Assembly: GCA_021770755.1 (NCBI GenBank)
Contig: JAETQI010000002.1
Span: 62,001 to 126,000 of the forward strand
DNA: 64,000 bases
Direction: 5' to 3'
From: Lachnospiraceae bacterium
GTDB taxonomy: Bacteria; Bacillota; Clostridia; Lachnospirales; Lachnospiraceae
Shown: piece by piece, positions 49,854 to 58,848 of the stretch
Numbering within the stretch: the first letter of the stretch is position 1
Layout of the letters: each line of letters begins with the position of its first letter
Program-made: the position numbers and the translations under genes
The notes under the pieces: model-generated
What the model was told of the DNA's origin: nothing
The model's database searches: none
The model's input: only the letters and a program-made list of their open reading frames with translations

Positions 49854-52708
49854 TGATCTGCAGACAGTACAATATACGCCCCACTCTCAAAACACTGCCT
49901 GTACCCGTTCGCTTCTGCAAAATCCATGATACGCGCAAGCTTCTGCCGTTCCAGGCTGTCCTCGTCCGCAGCGCGCTCCACCGCAGCGCGCCCGAGGATC
50001 ACGACCGGAAAGGCATCCGGCTCCGCTTTCGACACACGGTCAAGCTCCTGTATGAGCACATCCATATCATAAGAATCTAAGTCTGCCCATGTCGTGGATA
50101 TCGCCGGTTCCATGTCAAACAAATACGCCAATGCCGGGATCTGCCCATACAATATCACCTGTTTTTTATTCAATCCGTTCTGATACAGATATCGGTCAAG
50201 CTCCTCGAGCGCGTCCTTCCTGTCCGCCGTCGTCACAAGTCCTGTACCGGCGTCACTGCAGAGCAGCTCAACCGCGCTGCTGTCCTTGCCCGCCGCGCCT
50301 TTGTCATGAAACACAAACGCTGCTCCAAACAAAAGGCCCTGCACCGCGGTACACACCGTCACGAAGCCGAGCACCAGGCGAAATGCAAAACCTGCCGTTC
50401 TCTTTGCATGCTTTGGCAGCACAGCATTTTTGCCCGCAAATACATCGAAAAGCATCATGATGGAGACCGGCATCACGAGAAACAGGTTGTTGATAATCGG
50501 ATACAGCCCGTTGTTGCTGCCAAGCGGTGTCACAAAGATCACGACCAGCAAAAACACTGCCCACAATCTGAATTCGCGGCTCGCCTTTCCATAAAATAAC
50601 AGCCGCACACACATGCAGATCACGACCAGCAGATAGACCGTCACCCACTTGTACATACAGAAATAGTCACTGTAATCCAATCCGAACATGCCCCTGCCAT
50701 AGCAGAAGCGGAGCACGACCACAAGTCCCAGCACATAGAATACCTTAAAAACATAAACCCCTTTATTCACGAGTACTTTGTCCATGAAATGAAAAAATAG
50801 CACCCCGGCCAGCATATAGCCCGCAAACAGCAGCAGCCACGGGCTGTAACCGATGTAGTCGCCAAACATCGCCGTGACCATCGATGTCGGCTTATAGTCC
50901 GTCGCATGGTCTGTCATGCCAAACAGGGAGGCGATCATCTGCGGATACGACGCCGCACCGTAGCGCATGCAGATCACCGCAAGCGGCACGGCAAGTCCCG
51001 CCAGATAGCCGCCGGCGCAGCAGAGCGTGCGCTTCACCAATACGCCAAACCGCCCTGCCCTGTCCTGGTTCCAGAAACAGTCGCACCACACCGGCAGGAT
51101 CAGCGCCATGTATGTGATATTCGGCATTCTCACCGCCACACAGAGTCCTAAGATAACACCCGCTGTGACAAAATATTTCGTCCGCTCTCCCTCCTGCTCC
51201 TTCATAAGCCCTGCAAACAGTACCATGACAGCGATCGTCATGAGGAGATATCCGAGATAGTGATATAAGATAACGCCCGGCGCCCAGCAGAGCGAGAGTG
51301 CCGTCAGCTCCGCGGCAAACATCAGGGCGCACAATAACTTCTGTTTTTTTCCGTAGCGCTTCTGAAAAAAAAGATATACCCCCGCAGCCACAGCACCGAT
51401 CAGCATGCCAGCGTACACATTCATGCCGATCCAGAGACTGCCAAAGGGCAGCTTTGACAGCAGTACACCCGTTATATTTGCCAGATATGTCGCAAGCTTC
51501 CACATCTCATTCAGCGAGTTAAAAAAACGATAATTGCCAAGCGCATAGCCCGCATCCATCAGATCCAGCCCGACCGCGGCATGGCGCAGCGGGTACAGCA
51601 GCAGGATCAGCGCCGGCAGGAGCGTCACAAAAGCCTTCTGCCGTATCAGTTCGACCGCAGTGCAGACCAGATACACGCACAGCACCGTGCCTGCCATATG
51701 CGCCAGGAAGCTTATCACAGAGCCCTGAAGCAGCGCCTCACTGTGCACCCATCTCGTCCACATGGCACGGATATCGATGTGCTCATGGATCAGATAGACG
51801 CCAAACGTCGCGCCCGAGAACAGCTCAATCGGCTTTCGGAAGCGCTCCAGCGCAGCAAAGGAGTGGTTCCTGTACTCTTTAAATAGAAGAAACAGTCCCA
51901 CCGCACCCGTGTAGCAGAACAGAAAATTGTAAGTATATCCATAGTTGATCAGATCCTCCAACCGTCCCGTCTTTAAAAAGACCTGCCTGATCAGGAAAAA
52001 GGAAGCAAACACCGTCAGCATACTGCCAGCGTACAGCGCCGCCGCCCGCCACGCTGTCCTGATCCATGTAACCTCATACCGCCTAAGATAAGCCCCCGTC
52101 AGATACAGGACCACAAACCACAGACTGTCATATCCATACTTGTCCCACGGTAACTGCATCGGTATAACCGTCTTTGAGACACTCAGCAGCAGCAGAAACC
52201 CAGCCAGCAGATATTTTAATTCCCGCTGGTTCATATACGCGATCCCGGCATTCAGAAACGGCATCATCAGACATAAAATAACATAAGATGCCGCAAACCA
52301 GTAATGTTCCGTCACGATCGGAAAACAGTAGGAAAACAACCGGTAAACATCAAACTCCTGCACACCGGTGACAAGTGCGGTACAGCCAAAGAGCACCGAG
52401 TAAAAGAACACCTGCTTCCATATCTTAAGCGGCTTTCGCAGCACCTCCCGGAACGTGAAATTCTTCCCGTTCGTCATGTTTCCCCGCGCATCCACGCCAA
52501 AGTATCCGCTGATGAGCACATAGACATTGACCGCCACTAGGAAAAATGCCTCCGCAAACCATGCCGTGTATCCGGCAGCAGTCATATCCGCCCTAGCAGG
52601 ATCACCCAGAAGCCCCCCTTTACTGAGATAGTGCAGACTCACGATCATCAGCATCGCTATGATGCGGAGCAGCTCGTAATTTAATTGTCTCTTTTTTTCT
52701 GCAGCCAT
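49844..52708 (-). CDS. Acyltransferase 3 domain fused to a GT-C-like membrane domain
   Basis: A 954-residue membrane protein. Residues 1-350 form an Acyltransferase 3 unit: LNYELLRIIAMLMIVSLHYL with the conserved His, NVYVLISGYFGV, and GATFGVYLIHEHIDIR at the end. Residues about 370-820 form a second polytopic unit beginning LLYPLRHAAVGLDLMDAGYALGNYRFF, an acidic loop of the kind seen in GT-C transferases, with about ten helices. A soluble outside tail follows (about 820-954). The start used has AGAGGAG 6 bases upstream; an ATG 13 codons earlier lacks a site. It is the last gene of the pse operon, 42 bp after pseG. It may attach and acylate a sugar outside the membrane (inference). Confidence 0.72.
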   Translation of the reverse strand: MAAEKKRQLNYELLRIIAMLMIVSLHYLSKGGLLGDPARADMTAAGYTAWFAEAFFLVAVNVYVLISGYFGVDARGNMTNGKNFTFREVLRKPLKIWKQVFFYSVLFGCTALVTGVQEFDVYRLFSYCFPIVTEHYWFAASYVILCLMMPFLNAGIAYMNQRELKYLLAGFLLLLSVSKTVIPMQLPWDKYGYDSLWFVVLYLTGAYLRRYEVTWIRTAWRAAALYAGSMLTVFASFFLIRQVFLKTGRLEDLINYGYTYNFLFCYTGAVGLFLLFKEYRNHSFAALERFRKPIELFSGATFGVYLIHEHIDIRAMWTRWVHSEALLQGSVISFLAHMAGTVLCVYLVCTAVELIRQKAFVTLLPALILLLYPLRHAAVGLDLMDAGYALGNYRFFNSLNEMWKLATYLANITGVLLSKLPFGSLWIGMNVYAGMLIGAVAAGVYLFFQKRYGKKQKLLCALMFAAELTALSLCWAPGVILYHYLGYLLMTIAVMVLFAGLMKEQEGERTKYFVTAGVILGLCVAVRMPNITYMALILPVWCDCFWNQDRAGRFGVLVKRTLCCAGGYLAGLAVPLAVICMRYGAASYPQMIASLFGMTDHATDYKPTSMVTAMFGDYIGYSPWLLLFAGYMLAGVLFFHFMDKVLVNKGVYVFKVFYVLGLVVVLRFCYGRGMFGLDYSDYFCMYKWVTVYLLVVICMCVRLLFYGKASREFRLWAVFLLVVIFVTPLGSNNGLYPIINNLFLVMPVSIMMLFDVFAGKNAVLPKHAKRTAGFAFRLVLGFVTVCTAVQGLLFGAAFVFHDKGAAGKDSSAVELLCSDAGTGLVTTADRKDALEELDRYLYQNGLNKKQVILYGQIPALAYLFDMEPAISTTWADLDSYDMDVLIQELDRVSKAEPDAFPVVILGRAAVERAADEDSLERQKLARIMDFAEANGYRQCFESGAYIVLSADHQQ

Positions 52709-52750
52709 GGTTCTCCTCTCATTTCTGTCGTTCGCATCCACGCACACGCG

Positions 52751-53848
52751 CTATTTCACCGCAAGCTTTGACAACCGCTCCGCGATGCGCCCCGCCCCTT
52801 TTGCGTCGATCAGTTCCTTCTCCTGCCGATGTAAGAGCGCTCTGTACGTTCTGTCGGCGATGCATCTTCTAAGCGCTGCCGTCATACGCGCGGTCACTTC
52901 CGCTTCATCCTTCGCAAAGCACCCCGCGTTGACGATGTCTGTCAGCCGCTCCAGCGCCTCCGCTCCCTGACGCTGGTTCTCGGCAAAATAAAAGACGATC
53001 ATCGGCACACCGATAGTGCTGACCTCATAGATCGTGCTCCCCGTCGCTGAGATCACCACGTCGCTTTTCAGAAGCAGACTGCGCATATCCTTCACATTCT
53101 CATGGATCACGATGGACATCTGACCGCCGCTGCAGTCCTGTACTTTATCATCCTGGTACCTGTGTTTCAGCTCATCGGCATACTGATTAAAGGGACCGCT
53201 GACCAGATGAAGGCAGATCCCCTGCCCGGCGATCGCGCCATCACTGCGCAGTGCCTCCGCAAAAGCCCCCGCCGCAAAGCAGGGATCACTGCCGCCGGTT
53301 GTTATCATAACATCTGTCACTTTACTGCGGACCGCATATCCTGCCGGCTCCTGAAAGGCTTTCCGCAGCGGCATGTAACGGGCTCCCAGAAGGAGCCTGC
53401 TGTTTTCCATTCCCGCATCCCTATACTTTTGTGCCAGATCCGGCGCATAGATATTGTAATTGATCAGCAGATCCACCGGATAGGCGTCTCCCATATCCTC
53501 AAAGCACGCCACCCGCAAGGAATGCCGTCCCATTTTTTTTAGTTCAAGGTAATACGCACAACTCACCTGATAGCTGTCCACCAGCAGCACGATGCCGTCT
53601 GCAGCCTGCTCCGCACAGAGCACTGCCGCAAGCCGCGGAAGTTCGCCCATCATGTCCCTGTAGTCCGTATCCAGCACGATCACGCGAAATCCCCTGTCCT
53701 CAATCAAAGCGCGGCAGCCTGCATCCGCCGTGATAAAGACAGGCGGATGCAGGCTGTCCCTGTCCGCTGCCGCCTCCGCCACCGCAAGGCAGCGCATCAC
53801 ATGCCCCATACCAATCTCCGTATTGCCGTCTGCACGAATATATAACAC
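52751..53848 (-). CDS. pseG: UDP-2,4-diacetamido-2,4,6-trideoxy-altropyranose hydrolase (PseG)
   Basis: A 365-residue GT-B-fold nucleotide-sugar hydrolase. LYIRADGNTEIGMGHVMRCLAVAEA is the PseG signature, with the catalytic His in GMGHVMRC; ITTGGSDPCF and STIYEVSTIGVPMIVFYFAENQ complete it. It removes UDP from the acetylated trideoxy sugar to give the substrate of PseI. The GTG start at 53848 is chosen because AGGAGG lies 6 bases upstream and the fold begins there; an ATG 12 codons earlier overlaps the upstream gene and has no site. It follows the formyltransferase/deacetylase fusion by 25 bp. The C-terminal 60 residues are typical in length; no fused acetyltransferase is present. Confidence 0.88.
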   Translation of the reverse strand: MLYIRADGNTEIGMGHVMRCLAVAEAAADRDSLHPPVFITADAGCRALIEDRGFRVIVLDTDYRDMMGELPRLAAVLCAEQAADGIVLLVDSYQVSCAYYLELKKMGRHSLRVACFEDMGDAYPVDLLINYNIYAPDLAQKYRDAGMENSRLLLGARYMPLRKAFQEPAGYAVRSKVTDVMITTGGSDPCFAAGAFAEALRSDGAIAGQGICLHLVSGPFNQYADELKHRYQDDKVQDCSGGQMSIVIHENVKDMRSLLLKSDVVISATGSTIYEVSTIGVPMIVFYFAENQRQGAEALERLTDIVNAGCFAKDEAEVTARMTAALRRCIADRTYRALLHRQEKELIDAKGAGRIAERLSKLAVK

Positions 53849-53873
53849 CCAATCCCTCCTGTCAGTCCCTGTA

Positions 53874-55319
53874 TCACAATCCATTCGAACCCGGAAAGCG
53901 CTGCCGGATCAGCATGAACGCCTCCGCCCGCTGCATCCCTGCCGCCATGCCGCGCGTCCTGGAGAGCACGTCCATCCCGGTCAGGCTCCTCGGGTGCGGA
54001 AAAGTGCACAGCTCGGACACATAACAGTTCATCGCCTGCTCCTTCTGCCCGTAATAACCAGTGATATCCACAAATACATTGGGGCAGAACGCGGGCTGTG
54101 CGCTGCAGTCAAAATTCCACTCCGAGGAGGAGAGCGTCTCAAACGCATAGACCGTCTCCACACAGCAGTCCGCCATCGGTCTCGTCGCCGTGAGCACCGC
54201 GCGCGCCGTATACTGATGATCCACATTCAGATCCCCGCTGTAATGAGTATAGATGATCTGCGGCCGCAATTCCCGTATTTTCTGCTCCACCGCCTTTACA
54301 ATGTCGAGCAGGTCGACACCGTCAAAACGGTTATCGGGAAAATCCGCAAAAAATACTTCCCGATAGCCTACTGCCTTCGCGCTCTCCAGCGTGTTGCGGT
54401 GAAGCGCTTCCACAGTCTCCCTGTCCGTATCCTCCCTGTGCGTGCTGCGCGAAGTCTGCCCTTCTCCCAGGATCAGGGCGTAGACCACGTCGCCCTGCGC
54501 CGTATATCGTGCCACTGTGCCGCCGACTCCCAGGATCTCGTCGTCGGGATGCGCCGCCACGACCAGCACCGTTTTTTTCTGCGATTCTTCGCAAGCCTCC
54601 GGCTGATCTGACGCACGCCGGAAGACAACCCGCGCCGAAAGCTCTGTTTCATCGTCGCGCAAATCATCGTGCAGATATTGCGCCTGCTCAAATTCCAGAC
54701 GATGATCCCCAAACTCGATGAACGCCCTCGGATATCCCTCGGCGTCCAGCATCCGGATATGATCATAGATCCGGTCCGTTTTCATATCAGGCGTTATACG
54801 CCCGTCCTCCGGCTTTCTGCGCTTAAATATCACCGGTTCTCCCTCCTGCGGGACAGGTGATATCTTCGCTTTCGAATCGTCCAGGAAACGCGGGATCATC
54901 TCACGGAAAATGATATCCGCGCAGCGCACGAAGATCTCCTGAGCGCTCCCATCCAGAGATAACGCATGCTTCATATAGACCGGACCGCCGTCGAGCTTCT
55001 CTGTCATCCTGATCGCCGAGATCTTCGTCTCCTTATGTCCGCGCACGATCAGGTTCTGCAGTGGGCTTCCGCCGCGCCCGTAGGGCAGGTCTGTCATGTG
55101 AAACACCACACACTCCCAGTGATCTGTTATCTCGCGCGGCATGATGTAGGACCAGTGCGGCAGAAAGATATAGTCCGGATGGAAATCACATACGTTATCG
55201 GCTGTGAACTCCTCCCTGCGCGTATAAATAACAATGTCGTGCACACCCTCGTACTGCCTCTGCAGCGCCTCCGCGCGCTCAATATTCCAGGATTTGATCG
55301 TTGCAATGATAATCTTCAT
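53874..55319 (-). CDS. Formyltransferase-PIG-L deacetylase fusion
   Basis: A 481-residue bifunctional protein. Residues 1-230 resemble methionyl-tRNA/sugar N-formyltransferases: HMTDLPYGRGGSPLQNL with the catalytic His74, and Asp110 in EKLDGGPVYM. The usual Asn two residues before His is Val72. Residues 248-481 are a PIG-L/LmbE zinc deacetylase: AAHPDDEILGVGG (256-267) and YTHYSGDLNVDHQYTARAV. It lies between pseH and pseG in the operon. PIG-L enzymes remove N-acetyl from sugars, and formyltransferases add N-formyl to sugar amines, so an acetyl-to-formyl swap on a pseudaminic-acid intermediate is the simplest reading (inference). Both domains seem intact apart from Val72. The ATG at 55319 is preferred because the fold begins at once. 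Confidence 0.83.
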   Translation of the reverse strand: MKIIIATIKSWNIERAEALQRQYEGVHDIVIYTRREEFTADNVCDFHPDYIFLPHWSYIMPREITDHWECVVFHMTDLPYGRGGSPLQNLIVRGHKETKISAIRMTEKLDGGPVYMKHALSLDGSAQEIFVRCADIIFREMIPRFLDDSKAKISPVPQEGEPVIFKRRKPEDGRITPDMKTDRIYDHIRMLDAEGYPRAFIEFGDHRLEFEQAQYLHDDLRDDETELSARVVFRRASDQPEACEESQKKTVLVVAAHPDDEILGVGGTVARYTAQGDVVYALILGEGQTSRSTHREDTDRETVEALHRNTLESAKAVGYREVFFADFPDNRFDGVDLLDIVKAVEQKIRELRPQIIYTHYSGDLNVDHQYTARAVLTATRPMADCCVETVYAFETLSSSEWNFDCSAQPAFCPNVFVDITGYYGQKEQAMNCYVSELCTFPHPRSLTGMDVLSRTRGMAAGMQRAEAFMLIRQRFPGSNGL

Positions 55320-55332
55320 TCAATAACACCCT

Positions 55333-55788
55333 CTACATCATGTTTTGTTCATATTGTATGCACTCCGGCAGCTCTTTTTTATGAAAACCGCATTTTTCAA
55401 AAGCCCTGGCGGATGCCTCATTTCCATATTTTACCTGTCCGACAAGTTTCGTAACGCATGGTATCCCATCTGCCGCAAGCTGTGTCCGCAGCAGGCGCAG
55501 CAGCCGGATCCCATAACCCTTTCCCCGCTGATCCAGCGCGACGCTGTAATCGATGTACGCCGCACTGTCCTCCACATTCAGGCGGATCTGTCCTACAGGT
55601 ACACCGTCATCATCCAGAATATACTGATGCACCGACGCGTCCGCCATCATCTTATCAAACCATACCACATGTTTTTCATAGGGAATCTTCTCTGTGTGAA
55701 AGGCATTGGCACGGACAGCATCATCGTTTGCCCAGCCAAACAACAGATCCCTGTCGGCACGAACCGCCCTCCTTAGCTGCAGGCTCAT
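55333..55788 (-). CDS. pseH: UDP-4-amino-sugar N-acetyltransferase (PseH)
   Basis: A 151-residue GNAT protein. LQLRRAVRADRDLLFGWANDDAVRANAFHTEKIPYEKHVVWFDKMM is the N-terminus seen in Firmicute Pse acetyltransferases. LDQRGKGYGIRLLRLL is the acetyl-CoA loop and GNEASARAFEKCGF the conserved end. It should acetylate the 4-amino group made by PseC, using acetyl-CoA, before PseG acts. It overlaps pseI by 4 bp (ATGA) and lies 13 bp before the formyltransferase fusion. The acyl group is acetyl in the known family; a formyl-CoA or other donor cannot be excluded. Confidence 0.85.
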   Translation of the reverse strand: MSLQLRRAVRADRDLLFGWANDDAVRANAFHTEKIPYEKHVVWFDKMMADASVHQYILDDDGVPVGQIRLNVEDSAAYIDYSVALDQRGKGYGIRLLRLLRTQLAADGIPCVTKLVGQVKYGNEASARAFEKCGFHKKELPECIQYEQNMM

Positions 55789-56855
55789 GGCTCTGACTCC
55801 CCCATCCCGTCGATCACGTCAAATGTGAGCGGCGTACCGCGCTTAAGAAAGCACCTGGCGGTCCTGCCAAGCACTTCTTTGTAGTACTTTGGTTTCAGTC
55901 CATATGCCGGTCGGATACTTCTGATGTTTTCGGGCGTGAACACCTCGCCGGCTGCAATGTCCTGCACCACAAAGAGCGAGCGCCGGAAACAGCGATTGCT
56001 CTCCTCCTGCGCCGAGACGCCGTACGCAACCGTTCCCATCGCTTTCTCCACCTCGCGCACCTGCCTCACCATATCCGCAAACTCGTCCGGTTCCATGGAA
56101 AAGCTCGAATCCGGGTTCTCGATCGCACGGCTGACACAGAAATGTTTTTCGATGATGCTGGCACCCATCGCGACCGCCGTCGCAGCGCTGAAAGCGCCCA
56201 TCGAGTGGTCCGAAAGTCCAACCGGGATATCAAAACGCGCTTTCAGATCCCGGATCGTGGCAAGATTCATCCCCTCGCTCTTAGCAGGATACGCACTCGA
56301 ACACTTCATCAGCGCAAGCTGTCTGTTGCCGGTGCTATAGATTGCATGAACCGCTTCCGTGATCTCCTCCAGCGTCCCCATCCCCGTCGACATGATGATC
56401 GGCTTATTCCTGGAAGCGATATATTCCAGCAGAGGGATATCCACCAGCTCAAACGATGCGATCTTGTAAAAGCGCACGCCAAGTTCCTCCAGGAAATCCA
56501 CCGACGTCCTGTCAAACGGCGTTGACAGAAAATCAATGCCCACCTCTGCCGCCTCGTCGCGCAGCCTTGCCTGCCACTCCCACGGCGTGTATGCCTTCTG
56601 GTACAGGGAATACAGATTCTCCCCCTCCCATGTGCCCTTCCCGATCTGAAAATATTCGTTGCTGCAGTCGATCGTCATCGTGTCCGGCGTGTAGGTCTGT
56701 ATCTTTACACAGTCCGCCCCCGACTCCTTCGCCACATGGATCAGCTCCAGCGCGCGGTCGATGCTCCCTGCATGGTTCGCAGACATCTCTGCGATGATGT
56801 AGGCGGGCTGACCCTCCCCCACCATTCTTTCATTGATCCTGATCATGCTGCTCAT
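55785..56855 (-). CDS. pseI: Pseudaminic acid synthase (PseI)
   Basis: A 356-residue NeuB-family synthase condensing the hexose with phosphoenolpyruvate. AYIIAEMSANHAGSIDRALELI, VKIQTYTPDTMTID, IGKGTWEGENLYSLYQKAYTPWEW and STPFDRTSVDFLEELG are PseI-type; the GTWEG/LYSLY phrase separates it from sialic and legionaminic synthases. SDHSMGAFSAATAVAMGASIIEKHF follows, and a C-terminal SAF-like domain (about 290-356) is present. The ATG at 56855 has GGAGGAAGAT directly before it and overlaps the pseF stop by 4 bp; an upstream ATG lies inside pseF. It is expected to be a cytosolic metal-dependent enzyme. Confidence 0.93.
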   Translation of the reverse strand: MSSMIRINERMVGEGQPAYIIAEMSANHAGSIDRALELIHVAKESGADCVKIQTYTPDTMTIDCSNEYFQIGKGTWEGENLYSLYQKAYTPWEWQARLRDEAAEVGIDFLSTPFDRTSVDFLEELGVRFYKIASFELVDIPLLEYIASRNKPIIMSTGMGTLEEITEAVHAIYSTGNRQLALMKCSSAYPAKSEGMNLATIRDLKARFDIPVGLSDHSMGAFSAATAVAMGASIIEKHFCVSRAIENPDSSFSMEPDEFADMVRQVREVEKAMGTVAYGVSAQEESNRCFRRSLFVVQDIAAGEVFTPENIRSIRPAYGLKPKYYKEVLGRTARCFLKRGTPLTFDVIDGMGESEP

Positions 56856-57550
56856 ATCTTCCTCCCCCGCAAAAACTGATACTTCATCTCCGCGATCTCC
56901 CAATCCTCGGGCGCGTCAATGTCCTGCACGTACATCTCATCCTGTATAAAGGGAACCGCATGCTCCATCCAGATCGCCTTCTGCCGCTGAAAGCTTTTGA
57001 CATTCAGGCAGTAGAACTGACCGCAGTCATGATACAGCGGCTCTAAATCCTGCGAACGCTTTGCCATGTTTTCAGGCCACTTGGGCGCGAGCCGTCCATC
57101 CTGCACCACGACGCCCCGCTGCGGCGGAAAAGAGAACTTCACCACCGGGATCACACAGTCCGCCTGCTCCTGTTCTAAGAGCGTCATCGCTCTCCTGATG
57201 GTATCGCCTGTCACGAACGGCGCCGTCGGATAGATACAGCACACCGTCTGAAACTGTCTGCCGATGCGCTCATACGATGCGAGGACTTCCTCGACGACAT
57301 CCGCTGTCGTGGCAAAATCCCCCGCGGTGTTCCCGCTCCTGAGAAATGGCACCACAGCGCCCGCCTGCTCTGCAGCCTGCGCGATCTCCCCGTCGTCCGT
57401 CGATACCATGACCTCCTCAAACAGATCCGCCTGCAGCGCCGCCTCGACACTGTATTCCAGGATCGGTCTCCCCAGAAACGGTTTGATATTCTTGCGCGGG
57501 ATCCGCTTGCTGCCGCCCCGCGCTGTTATGATCGCTACACTTTTTCCCAT
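56852..57550 (-). CDS. pseF: Pseudaminic acid cytidylyltransferase (PseF)
   Basis: A 232-residue CMP-sugar synthase. SVAIITARGGSKRIPRKNIKPFLGRPILEYSVEAAL is the nucleotide-binding N-terminus, with CCIYPTAPFVTGDTIRRAM and FYCLNVKSFQ as further family marks. It joins CMP to pseudaminic acid from CTP, giving the donor for a Pse transferase. It starts 71 bp after the pseC stop, and a strong hairpin lies in that gap (57595-57616), so its expression could be lower than pseBC. It overlaps pseI by 4 bp. Confidence 0.92.
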   Translation of the reverse strand: MGKSVAIITARGGSKRIPRKNIKPFLGRPILEYSVEAALQADLFEEVMVSTDDGEIAQAAEQAGAVVPFLRSGNTAGDFATTADVVEEVLASYERIGRQFQTVCCIYPTAPFVTGDTIRRAMTLLEQEQADCVIPVVKFSFPPQRGVVVQDGRLAPKWPENMAKRSQDLEPLYHDCGQFYCLNVKSFQRQKAIWMEHAVPFIQDEMYVQDIDAPEDWEIAEMKYQFLRGRKI

Positions 57551-57594
57551 GATCCACTTTTCCTCCTTCCAATCGATCCCCGTTCATCGCGAAA

Positions 57595-57616
57595 AGTCTG
57601 GTTTCTCAACCAGACT
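57595..57616 (-). terminator. Attenuator-like hairpin between pseC and pseF
   Basis: A perfect 9-bp stem with a 4-base loop: AGTCTGGTT-GAGA-AACCAGACT on the minus strand, followed by TTTC. The short T-run suggests partial termination or a processing site. It begins 6 bases past the pseC stop codon. Confidence 0.5.
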
Positions 57617-57621
57617 CCTGC

Positions 57622-58848
57622 TCATTTCTTATAATACGCCACGATCTTTCTGACTGCCTCGATCACGTCATCCACGTCCTGATCCGTCAGCGAATAGTAG
57701 ATCGGCAGACTCATCATCTCCATATAGAGCTTCTCCGCATTGGGACAGATCCCTCTCTGATAACCCAGTTTCTTCTCATAATACGGATGCCAGTACACCG
57801 GGATATAGTGCACATTGCAGCAGATATTCTCCACCGCCATCGCCTCGAAAAATCCCCGCCGGTCGATCGTGAGCATCTCAGGCCGGATGCGCAGTATGTA
57901 GAGATGCCTTGTCGTGTCAGACTCCGGGATCTCCCGCTGCACAAAAAGCTCCGGCATCTGCGAAAATGCCCTGTCATACCGCTCGACAATCTCCCTTCGT
58001 CTCCGGGCAAACTGCCCGAGCTTGTCGATCTGGCTTAGGATCAACGCGCACTGGATATCGGTGATCCTGTAATTGTATCCCAAGTCAATCTGCTCATGAT
58101 ACCATGGGCCATGACTCTCATTCACATAATCTTCCTCGTCCTTTGTGATCCCGTGGGAACGATATAACAGAAGCTTCTCGTATATGTCCGCCCTGTCCGT
58201 GAGCACGGCGCCGCCCTCACCGCCTGTCACCGTCTTGACCGGATGGAAGCTGAACGTCGTGATATCCGCAATACTGCCGACAGGCTTTCCCTTGTATTTC
58301 GTGCCGATGGAATGGGCGGCATCCTCGATCAGCACGACGCCTTTCTCGCGGCACATGGCAAGCAGTTCGTCAAGCCTCGGCGCCTGCCCTGTAAAATCGA
58401 CGGCAACCACCGCCCTGGTGCGGTCTGTCATCCTCTCCCGCACACGCGCCGGATCGATATTGTAAGTCGCAGGATCAATGTCCGCAAAAACCGGCCTGCC
58501 CCCGCAGTAGAGCGCACAGTTCGCCGACGCCGCGAACGTGATCGGCGTCGTGATCAGCTCATCTCCCGCGCCCACCCCCGCCGCCATCGCAGCGATGTGG
58601 AGCGCGGCGGTGCCGTTGCTGACAGCGACCGCATATTTTGCCCCTGTGATCTCGCAGAGTTTTCTTTCAAGCTCCACGACCTTCGGGCCGCAGGTGAGAT
58701 AATCACTGGTGAGCACCTGCTCCACAGCTTTCACATCCGCCTGGTCCACAAACTGGTGTCCATAGTAAAGCTTCGTGTCCCTGACCGGTTTTCCGCCGGC
58801 AATCGCTGGTTTTTCCATCCTGACACCCATTTCCTTTCCACCGATCAT
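57622..58848 (-). CDS. pseC: UDP-4-keto-sugar aminotransferase (PseC)
   Basis: A 408-residue DegT-family enzyme. KLYYGHQFVDQADVKAVEQVLTSDYLTCGPKVVELE is the PseC N-terminus; VLIEDAAHSIGTKYKG holds the PLP Asp, and SFHPVKTVTGGEGGAVLT the Schiff-base Lys. It aminates UDP-4-keto-6-deoxy-AltNAc from PseB to the 4-amino sugar. It overlaps pseB by 4 bp at the first ATG. Internal ATGs at codons 7 and 11 have a GGAAAGGAA nearby and are possible true starts; homology begins near codon 11. Confidence 0.92.
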   Translation of the reverse strand: MIGGKEMGVRMEKPAIAGGKPVRDTKLYYGHQFVDQADVKAVEQVLTSDYLTCGPKVVELERKLCEITGAKYAVAVSNGTAALHIAAMAAGVGAGDELITTPITFAASANCALYCGGRPVFADIDPATYNIDPARVRERMTDRTRAVVAVDFTGQAPRLDELLAMCREKGVVLIEDAAHSIGTKYKGKPVGSIADITTFSFHPVKTVTGGEGGAVLTDRADIYEKLLLYRSHGITKDEEDYVNESHGPWYHEQIDLGYNYRITDIQCALILSQIDKLGQFARRRREIVERYDRAFSQMPELFVQREIPESDTTRHLYILRIRPEMLTIDRRGFFEAMAVENICCNVHYIPVYWHPYYEKKLGYQRGICPNAEKLYMEMMSLPIYYSLTDQDVDDVIEAVRKIVAYYKK

